This document shows positions 6,821 through 12,331 of a DNA stretch of 12,331 nt, piece after piece (position 1 is the stretch's first letter; the number at the start of each line of letters is the position of its first letter). This stretch comes from Cymbomonas tetramitiformis. Taxonomy: Eukaryota; Chlorophyta; Pyramimonadophyceae; Pyramimonadales; Pyramimonadaceae. Where the stretch lies: positions 1 to 12,331 of the forward strand of contig LGRX02029060.1 in the NCBI GenBank assembly GCA_001247695.2, given 5' to 3'. The position numbers and the translations under genes were made by a program. A model generated the notes under the pieces. That model searched no databases. It was not told the DNA's origin and saw only the letters and a list, made by a program, of their open reading frames with translations.

Positions 6821-9800
6821 CTACTCCTCTTGCCCGGGAGCCCCTGTCGGCTCCCCACTCCGAAAAGCTGGATCCTCGGTGCTCGTGATGTCACACAGGG
6901 CACACAGATCCCCATAGGAGTCCACGTCAGCATCCGCCAGAGCGAGGATCTCCTCCATCGTTTCAAGCTCTTCGGGGTTGAGGGAATCCTCCTCGACTCT
7001 CTCCTCAATGACCTCAACGCAAGCCGCCACTTGCCCTGGCCTTCGCGCCAACCGTGCCGGGGCGTTGGCCTTCCAGATTGCCAACTTCTTTTCGTCTGTG
7101 CAATTGGCCACCAAGTGCTCGAGACTGCCACATGCAAAACAGGGCCGCTCCCTCACCGCCGGTGCCGGTCGGGATCCTTGGGTCGCCGCCGTGCTTACGG
7201 TCACCGGGGCCGCTGTTGCCGAGTCGCCCCCGGCAGTCCCCGGCTCCCACGTGAGTGCCGCCAACGCAGGCCTCCTCGGGGGCCACCTAGACCGACCAGA
7301 CGGGGTGCTGCGTGGTGGAACCTGCCGCTGTCGATGTCCCATCTCCAACGCCACCTTACGGGCGATGGTGTCGTGGAGAACCGCGTCCTCCATCACCTTA
7401 GCCGTCTCGATTTCCGTGGCCACGGAACGAACCTTCAAGATGGCGGAGGTGTCGGACCGTCCGAGTCGACGTTGTTCGTCTTCCCACTGCTCCGGGTGAC
7501 TGGTGTCCAGCCCCAGATCCGCCAGCTTGGACCCCACTTGAACACTGTGACGTAGTCCACCCCAAAAGAGCTCGAGAAGTTCCAGCTTGGTAACCTTACC
7601 GCAACCCCGTACTACGTCCGCCACAAAGTTGACAGTCGCGGTTCGGGTGGTGATGCGGGTGTAGAAGGCACCGGTCTTCTCCTCCGATCGCTGCCTCGTT
7701 GAGAGTAGCTCCGACTTCAACCGCTTCAGGGCGTCCGTGGTGATGTCCACCGACAAGGCAAGGTCGCCCATGAACCGTGGCACCGTTGCGTACCTCGCCT
7801 TCCACGCCTCTCCTTCGCTGCCTCCTGGCGCCATCTCCTCGACGTACAGCTTCTGAGCCTTGGCCAACTTGGCGGTCTTGACCATCCATAGCAAGGTGGA
7901 GACGCTGAGCTGGTTGCGTCCTTGCGCCTCACGCCGAAAACTGGGAGTAGTGAGCGCCGCAATCACCGTCATGTGCTCCAGGAGCGCATTCACCGCCACA
8001 GAGAACTCCTCAAGGTCATCCATGGCCCGGCCCTTCGTGTAGTGATCGCCGGGGAACTCCGGGAGGTCCTCCACCAACTTGTAGATGCCCCTCAAGAGCG
8101 AGCTCTCGTTTTTGATCGCGGTCTGGTAGGAGCGGTCGTCAGGGGTGAACATTGCCGTCGGGTCTTCCGGAGCTCGTGCAACTCCGGCCGGTGGTCCCGC
8201 CACTGCCGTGTGAGCCACCGTCGGGGTGAAGGTCGCGGCATCGGCTGAGAGTCGATGTGAAGGAGCTGGGAAGGTGGAGGGGTCAGTCTGCAACGGGGGT
8301 TGGGACATCGTAGGAGGCGGCCCAAACGATGCGGCCAAGTACCATGGAGCCGCACATACCTCCACCCAGGCTTGTAGCCCATCCAGCTCGTAGGTCTCCG
8401 CCTCCGACTCCGTGAATGCGTCCACCACCGGTCGTCTCGGGCATTGGTACCATTGTGACGGAATTCTGGGACGCCTCGTGCCTCGAATAGACTCCTCTGC
8501 CACCGAGCGGTCCACCAAGAGAGCGTAGGTGGAGGTCTCGGTGGTGTGCAGCGGACGTATCTCGGGGAAAGAGGTACCGCCGGCCCCGCTCAGAATGTAT
8601 CGAGTAGGACTCAGCCCAAGGTTGTCACAGATCTTCAGGGCTGCCGACAGACCATAGCGCGAGGAGGTGATCTCGGGTAACGTCGCTGTAGTAGCCAATT
8701 CACTCGGGGGCACCCACAAGGAATCCCCTTGGGGAGTGACCACTAACAGCCGTGTAGTTGACGTCGACGGTCCCGCCCCCCCAGCCGGGTCACCATCAGG
8801 GTCATCTCCAGGGTCGTCACCAGGGTCGTCCTCCGTGTCCTTATAGTCGCTACTCCGGCTTTGCGATTCTTCATCGGCGACGAGCGACTTCCCATCCTTC
8901 CAGCCCAAGGCTAGCTGTACCCCGCTGGTTGCATGCTGGGAGGCGCCGGCTGCATGCTGGAACCCACTGGTTGCATGCGGAGCCAGGCGTGTTGCATGCG
9001 GGTCGAGGCGTGTTGCATGCTGAGACAGGCCCGTTGCATGCTCAGCCGGCCGAGTTGCATGCTGGGCGAGGCGTGCTGCATGCTCAGCCGGGCGGGTTGC
9101 ATGCTGTGTTGCATGCGAAGTTGAGCTGGTTGCATGCGAAGCCGGGCGTGTTGCATGCTCAGCCGGTCGTGTTGCATGCTGTGTTGCATGCTCCGCCGCT
9201 CCCGCTGCATGCTGCGGCTGGCCCCCACCAGCCCCGCACACCACAGGGGTGTCCAAGCTTGCCCGGCGTCTTCTTGCCAGACGCCGTTCCTCGGCCACCC
9301 CGCCTCCCGCTGCAGCAGCCTCCAACTGAGCCATCTGTTCGCGCAGGCTCCCCGCCTCGGTCTCCGCGAGAAACCGAGCTGTCTCTGCGCGCACTACCCG
9401 CTGCAACACCTCCTGGTCCGTCATCTCCTTCCTCCGATGCTTCTCCAACTTGAGACGCCGTTCTCGTCGTCTGCGGCTATGCTGAGTGCCCGCTGCAGAC
9501 TCGTAGCCGGAGCCGGAGGTCGTGCTCCCGGGTTGAGACGCGTGAGATTGGGAGAGGTCCCCGGTCACCACGTCTTGGGGCTCCGTGTGTATGGGCAAGG
9601 TTCTCCCAAGAGTCTCCGGACCCGAAGCACGGCGACGGTGATGCGGCTGGTGGTTTACCACACCCTCGTCAGGAGAAGTGTCGATGTGGGGAGTCGGTTC
9701 CATCGGCGGTGTCGGATACAGTCGTTGGGGGACCACTCTCATATCAGTCGCCACCGCCCGCTCCGCAGCGGCCATGCGCTCTCGCGTTGCCCACCATTCT

Positions 9801-10501
9801 CTAGCTCGTGCCTCCGACGCAGGGTCAGCTCCATATACCGGAGGTGGAGGTGGTGGAAAATAAGCCGGTAGTGTCCATGGGTCCCCGTAGGTGGTGGACA
9901 TCGGCGCGGGCGTGTATGGGGCATGTGTCAACACGCCTGGGGCATGGGTTGGCGAGCCTGTGGCATAGTGGAGAGCCATTCCAAAAGGCGGAGACGGCCT
10001 ACTGGGGGCATATGGCATGTCTGGAGCATACTGGAGCATGCCGGGTGCATGCGGTTGCATACCCGTTGCATGCGGTTGCATGTTGGTTGCATGCGGTTGC
10101 ATGCTGGTTGCATGCGGTTGCATGCTGGTTGCATGCGGCTGTACGCCCGTTGCATGTTGTTGCATGCCACTCCAACCGACCTCTTGTTGATGAAACATAA
10201 AAGGGAAGGTTTGAGAGGGGGCGTGCACAAAATGGCTCTGAGGCATGCTGGGTTGCATGCCACCTGGCATATGTTGCATGCCAGGTTGCATGCCAGGTTG
10301 CATGCCGGGTTGCATGCCCGGTTGCATGCTGACGGGCACGTCCGGGGCAGGTTGGTGTACGTCTACAACCTGCCCAGTACCGACTGAGGGGTAAGGAGGG
10401 AAGGTGGTGGTGGAAGGGCCCGAAGGTCCAGGTGCGGTGGTGGAAGCGGTTGGTGGAGAGGGGTCTAAGGGTGTCAGAGGGAAGGTGGTGGAAGGGTCCA
10501 T
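6821..10501 (-). CDS. gag: Gag polyprotein, 1226 aa, with CCHC zinc knuckle and HAT/MQP repeats
   Basis: Seen: a long open frame. It is open from at least 10525, but the first ATG is at 10501 in a strong GCCATGG context, so that start is chosen. Residues 1-60 are Pro/Thr/Ser-rich; 57-152 hold MQPG and MQPHATx repeats; about 210-430 is a Pro-rich then charged stretch with a Lys/Arg-Glu helix; 430-525 is a HAT heptad array; about 560-575 is acidic (DDPG repeats). A helical capsid-like part (about 790-1000) includes FWGGLRHS, similar to the F..GL of retrotransposon Gag. A zinc knuckle CFACGSLEHLVANC (CX2CX4HX4C) lies at 1121-1134, codons 7141-7100, followed by an acidic tail. Known: Gag forms the particle and its knuckle binds element RNA. 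At 1226 residues it is several times longer than usual gypsy Gag proteins, mainly through the repeat-rich N-terminal 780 residues. It ends at TAG 6823-6821. Confidence 0.92.
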   Translation of the reverse strand: MDPSTTFPLTPLDPSPPTASTTAPGPSGPSTTTFPPYPSVGTGQVVDVHQPAPDVPVSMQPGMQPGMQPGMQPGMQHMPGGMQPSMPQSHFVHAPSQTFPFMFHQQEVGWSGMQQHATGVQPHATSMQPHATSMQPHATNMQPHATGMQPHAPGMLQYAPDMPYAPSRPSPPFGMALHYATGSPTHAPGVLTHAPYTPAPMSTTYGDPWTLPAYFPPPPPPVYGADPASEARAREWWATRERMAAAERAVATDMRVVPQRLYPTPPMEPTPHIDTSPDEGVVNHQPHHRRRASGPETLGRTLPIHTEPQDVVTGDLSQSHASQPGSTTSGSGYESAAGTQHSRRRRERRLKLEKHRRKEMTDQEVLQRVVRAETARFLAETEAGSLREQMAQLEAAAAGGGVAEERRLARRRRASLDTPVVCGAGGGQPQHAAGAAEHATQHATRPAEHATRPASHATSSTSHATQHATRPAEHAARLAQHATRPAEHATGLSQHATRLDPHATRLAPHATSGFQHAAGASQHATSGVQLALGWKDGKSLVADEESQSRSSDYKDTEDDPGDDPGDDPDGDPAGGAGPSTSTTRLLVVTPQGDSLWVPPSELATTATLPEITSSRYGLSAALKICDNLGLSPTRYILSGAGGTSFPEIRPLHTTETSTYALLVDRSVAEESIRGTRRPRIPSQWYQCPRRPVVDAFTESEAETYELDGLQAWVEVCAAPWYLAASFGPPPTMSQPPLQTDPSTFPAPSHRLSADAATFTPTVAHTAVAGPPAGVARAPEDPTAMFTPDDRSYQTAIKNESSLLRGIYKLVEDLPEFPGDHYTKGRAMDDLEEFSVAVNALLEHMTVIAALTTPSFRREAQGRNQLSVSTLLWMVKTAKLAKAQKLYVEEMAPGGSEGEAWKARYATVPRFMGDLALSVDITTDALKRLKSELLSTRQRSEEKTGAFYTRITTRTATVNFVADVVRGCGKVTKLELLELFWGGLRHSVQVGSKLADLGLDTSHPEQWEDEQRRLGRSDTSAILKVRSVATEIETAKVMEDAVLHDTIARKVALEMGHRQRQVPPRSTPSGRSRWPPRRPALAALTWEPGTAGGDSATAAPVTVSTAATQGSRPAPAVRERPCFACGSLEHLVANCTDEKKLAIWKANAPARLARRPGQVAACVEVIEERVEEDSLNPEELETMEEILALADADVDSYGDLCALCDITSTEDPAFRSGEPTGAPGQEE
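6836..6866 (-). promoter_or_regulatory. Possible frameshift signal: U-run followed by GC hairpin at gag 3' end
   Basis: Seen on the minus strand near the gag stop: GCTTTTCGG, then six bases, then a perfect 7-bp stem GGGAGCC/GGCTCCC (plus positions 6849-6855 with 6836-6842) with a 6-base loop. A slip of -1 here would enter the open pol-phase frame. The heptamer is not a canonical X-XXY-YYZ site, and the stem may simply be GC-rich coding sequence. Confidence 0.25.
8928..9212 (-). repeat. 21-bp HAT array 3 in gag (15 GCATGC cores)
   Basis: Seen: 15 GCATGC cores, mostly 21 bp apart, with two closer pairs (GCATGCTGTGTTGCATGC, 12 bp). The gag frame, different from the pol frame, also reads them as HATxxxx (HATRPAE, HATRLAP, HATSGFQ). 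It lies between the charged region and the acidic DDPG stretch of Gag. The unit sequences match those of the pol arrays, so they share an origin. Confidence 0.95.
10045..10330 (-). repeat. GCATGC array 4 in gag N-terminus (MQPHAT and MQPG units)
   Basis: Seen: two blocks. At 10045-10168 the 21-bp unit holds two TGCATG cores and gives MQPHATx heptads. At 10242-10330 a 12-bp unit (CCAGGTTGCATG) gives MQPG, four perfect copies plus variants. Both lie in the first 155 residues of Gag. Here the same core is read in two phases, as HAT and as MQP. Confidence 0.95.
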
Positions 10502-11364
10502 GGCGTTTCCAGAAATTAATTCCAAGAATACCAGTCCAGTAGAGCCAAAATACTGCCAAAAGCTGTAGAGAACTTAGCCAGAAGGTATGAAGAACTTCCC
10601 TAGAAGGTGGAAGGTACCAGCTGCCAAAAATAGCCTTAAGTATGGTGAGAATACAAGATCTGGCTCATCTGACTCCAATCTCTTCTAGGATGCTTAAAAA
10701 CTGAAAGTTTTTTGCTATTTGTGCTATTCCGCAAAGTTTTATCATAGTCCCCAGCGGTCTTGCTTATTTATGTCTCAGAAGGAAGCTTGCACTTTCCCCC
10801 CCCATACTTAAGCCCCCACTTAAGGAATCAGCAACAAATCTTAGCATCCGCGACATCTGGCAAAAACCCAGTAAAAAGCGGCAACGCGGGTCCATTAAAG
10901 ACGTCCAAGCGCATATCTTGCCAGCTCCACAGCCGTCGGAGTGGACCCGCCTTCAACATTCTTAAGATCAAGTCATAAATCTCGTCCAGAGCCTCAAGAA
11001 AAAGCAATCCGACGCAGATCCCAATCAAACCCCTCACAAAGAAGATCTCGCAGCGAAACTTTTCCGTGTTTTTAGTGCACGTAACGCGCGCAATTTGAGC
11101 CGTCGAACGCAAGCAGAGACAGCCCAAAACTCAAAAACGAAAAGTCGCCCAAGTCATCTTGCAGTCGCATCTTAAGTCTCCACAGAAGATCCTCAACCAA
11201 ATCTTTAACAAAGAAGGTCCCATAGCGAAAATTTCTCGTGTTTACAACGCAAGCACCGCGCGTATTTTGAGCCGTCAAACGTAAGCTGAAGCCGCTCAAA
11301 ACGCAAACACAAAAGTCGCCATCTCCAACATCTTGCAAAACGCAGATCCCACAGGTCCATAGAA
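10502..11364 (-). other. 5' untranslated leader of the retrotransposon
   Basis: Seen: about 860 bases between the possible primer-binding site and the gag ATG. The sequence is less GC-rich than the coding part and has no long ATG ORF in a gag-like frame. It contains a diverged 172-bp tandem duplication (separate entry), a C9 run on the plus strand near 10796-10804, and two CTTAAG sites flanking a C5A spacer near 10807-10824. The small ORFs of about 100 codons here are not convincing genes. Packaging and dimerisation signals would be expected in such a leader, but none can be named. Confidence 0.6.
10985..11337 (-). repeat. Diverged 172-bp tandem duplication in leader
   Basis: Seen: two copies, roughly 10985-11163 and 11160-11337. 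Matching blocks are ACAAAGAAG (near 11036 and 11208), AGCGAAA (11052 and 11224), GAGCCGTC (11097 and 11269) and AAAGTCGCC (near 11141 and 11312), all offset by about 172 bp. Identity is moderate, so the duplication is old. A possible third, weaker copy to the left (AGCCGTCGGA near 10930) is uncertain. Confidence 0.75.
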
Positions 11365-11386
11365 CGTTCCCATCATCCGAGAACCA
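11365..11386 (-). other. Possible primer-binding site
   Basis: Seen on the minus strand: TGGTTCTCGGATGATGGGAA, beginning three bases after a CA that would end the LTR (GGTACA, then AAT, then TGG). A tRNA 3' end always ends CCA, so a PBS begins TGG. This is not the common initiator-Met PBS (TGGTATCAGAGC), and I cannot match it to a named tRNA. A second TGG (TGGTACAAATTGG, from 11395) is an alternative. Confidence 0.4.
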
Positions 11387-11550
11387 ATTTGTACCAGGCA
11401 CACACTCCTGATAACTTATACATCTTTATCTCTTTATTTTTCTTTCTTTTCTTTTATCTTCTTCCTTTTCTTTTTATGTTTTCTGCTGTTTTTGGTGTGT
11501 AATATTAACTTCACAGTCTTATATTCCACTGTTTTATTTCATGACATACT

Positions 11551-11650
11551 CTGGCTTCTAGCCTAGAATTACAGTCACTTTTCTGATATAATGTCTGGTC
11601 TCAGACCTAATACATCTATATCCTTATATCAGTCTTGGCATACAGCCTAA
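11551..11650. repeat. Three diverged ~42-bp repeats, each with a short hairpin
   Basis: Seen on the plus strand: CTGGCTTCTAGCCT (11551), CTGGTCTCAGACCT (11595) and CTTGGCATACAGCCT (11634), each followed by AAT-rich sequence. Each core is a small inverted repeat (GGCT..AGCC, GGTCT..AGACC, GGC..GCC). The copies are diverged. The role is unknown; within an LTR, such repeats are sometimes enhancers. Confidence 0.55.
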
Positions 11651-11854
11651 TCCTAACATGTAAAACTTCCTTAATTCATTTCTCTTGATCAACACTAACT
11701 CCGTCCACTTTTCCAAGCTTCCCTTTCAACATGTTGCTCTCTAACAATCACTAGCAGGATTCCTGTATTGACATCTGCCATCGACCAATCATGTGCACAT
11801 ATATGCCTGATTCTGGTACTCCTCCACCAATCATCGGGCAGATCACGATATTGC

Positions 11855-11915
11855 CATTGCAGATCTTTCTGGAATCCACCAGATCCTCAATATAATTATT
11901 GTCATTGCAGATCTT
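11855..11915. repeat. Direct repeat CATTGCAGATCTT, 48 bp apart
   Basis: Seen: the 13-mer occurs at 11855-11867 and 11903-11915 with similar flanks (ATATTGCC/ATTATTGT before; TCTGGAATC/CTCCTGAAATC after). A related CCAATCAT motif pair lies to the left (near 11785 and 11828). These are short diverged direct repeats in the AT-rich region. Confidence 0.55.
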
Positions 11916-11966
11916 CTCCTGAAATCTGCCTTGCCATCAATTATTTCTTCATACAGCTGTGACCGG

Positions 11967-12331
11967 CATGCAACAAGGCCCTTGCAGCATGCAACCACCC
12001 GTCACCAGCATGCAACCTGGCATATGTAGCATGCAACCTGGTCTCTGTTGCATGCAACCTGACCTCTGTGGCATGCAACCAGACATCTGTAGCATGCAAC
12101 CTGGCCTTTGTAGCATGCAACCTGGCCTCTGTCGCATACAACCTGGCCCCTGTGGCATGCAACCCGACATCTGTCGCATGCAACCTGGCCTCTGTCGCAT
12201 GCAACCTGGCCTCTGTGGCATGCAACCAGACATCTGTAGCATGCAACCTGGCCTTTGTAGCATGCAACCTGGCCCCTGTGGCATGCAACCCGACATCTGT
12301 CGCATGCAACCTGGCCTCTGTCGCATGCAAC
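11967..12331 (+). repeat. 21-bp GCATGCAAC array 5 outside the element body, runs off the right edge
   Basis: Seen: 18 units of 21 bp with plus-strand consensus GCATGCAACCTGGCCTCTGTC. The 9-base core GCATGCAAC is that of the retrotransposon arrays, but on the opposite strand to their plus-strand form, and the 12-base part differs. A higher-order 126-bp (6-unit) repeat is visible: the stretch at 12142 recurs identically at 12268. Both strands are open: the plus frame from ATG 11968 gives GMQPGLC-type heptads to the edge, and the minus frame gives LHATEAR-type heptads. It could be part of another element's coding array, an LTR part, or a host satellite. Confidence 0.9.

Larger units (their letters stand above)
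1..11390 (-). mobile_element. Ty3/gypsy-type LTR retrotransposon, minus strand, 3' end missing
   Basis: Seen: on the minus strand the order is a possible primer-binding site, an untranslated leader, gag with a CCHC knuckle, then pol with protease, RT, RNase H, a methyltransferase-like domain and the start of integrase. RT and RNase H preceding integrase is the Ty3/gypsy order (copia has integrase first). The left edge cuts the integrase, so the rest of integrase, any chromodomain, the polypurine tract and the 3' LTR are absent. Pol has no in-frame stop over 2068 codons and all visible catalytic residues are kept, so the copy looks young apart from an odd gag-pol junction. The right limit is placed at a TG that would start the LTR; it cannot be confirmed without the second LTR. 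The internal region is at least 11.3 kb, much longer than usual gypsy elements. The excess comes from repeat arrays, a long Gag N-terminus and the extra domain. Confidence 0.93.
11390..11966 (-). mobile_element. Probable 5' LTR or LTR-proximal region (outer limit unknown)
   Basis: Seen: composition changes sharply at about 11400 to AT-rich, noncoding sequence, and a TG at 11390-11391 abuts the possible primer-binding site. On the minus strand there is a purine-rich tract (near 11485-11428) and TATA-like strings such as GGAATATAAGACTG (11527-11514). No coding potential is seen. With only one LTR in the window the outer end, the terminal CA/TG and the target-site duplication cannot be set. The LTR may end anywhere up to the satellite at 11967 or include part of it. 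Confidence 0.45.

Noticed and set aside
10828..11401. Two minus-strand ORFs of about 100 codons in the leader
   Set aside because: They come from the duplicated leader sequence, have no recognisable domain, and one overlaps the possible primer-binding site.

Overview
The window is eukaryotic and is almost entirely one large Ty3/gypsy-type LTR retrotransposon lying on the minus strand, with its 5' end to the right. The evidence is a Gag ORF with a CCHC zinc knuckle, followed by a Pol ORF with an aspartic protease, reverse transcriptase, RNase H and the first residues of an integrase zinc-finger region. No host gene, tRNA or rRNA was recognised. The host is not named by the sequence. A TE-rich genome, perhaps of the green lineage (for example a streptophyte alga), would fit, but this is a guess.

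Layout, read 5'->3' on the minus strand from high to low coordinates. 12331-11967 is a 21-bp satellite built on GCATGCAAC, running off the right edge. About 11960-11390 is AT-rich, probable LTR or LTR-proximal sequence with short internal repeats. A possible primer-binding site lies at 11386-11365. 11364-10502 is an untranslated leader with a diverged 172-bp tandem duplication. 10501-6821 is gag (1226 codons). 6820-6207 is a gag-pol junction with an open -1 frame and an in-frame TGA. 6206-1 is pol, open for 2068 codons and cut by the left edge just inside the integrase N-terminal region. The 3' LTR lies outside the window.

Two features are unusual. First, between RNase H and integrase, pol carries a domain (about 764-318) that reads like the phage-type/DIRS-type DNA N6-adenine methyltransferase family, with a VDACCD segment and an NPPY catalytic-type motif. 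Second, gag and pol are filled with in-frame 21-bp arrays centred on the palindrome GCATGC (protein heptads HATxxxx). There are roughly 100 copies inside the coding regions, and a further 18-unit array of the same core lies outside the element body. Each copy contains CATG, a motif in which adenine methylation is known in some green algae. A self-methylating, or repeat-targeted, retroelement is therefore a testable idea, but it is inference.

If expressed, Gag would form the particle and bind RNA. Protease, RT and RNase H would mature the particle and copy the RNA. The methyltransferase-like domain could modify the cDNA or the insertion locus before or after integration.
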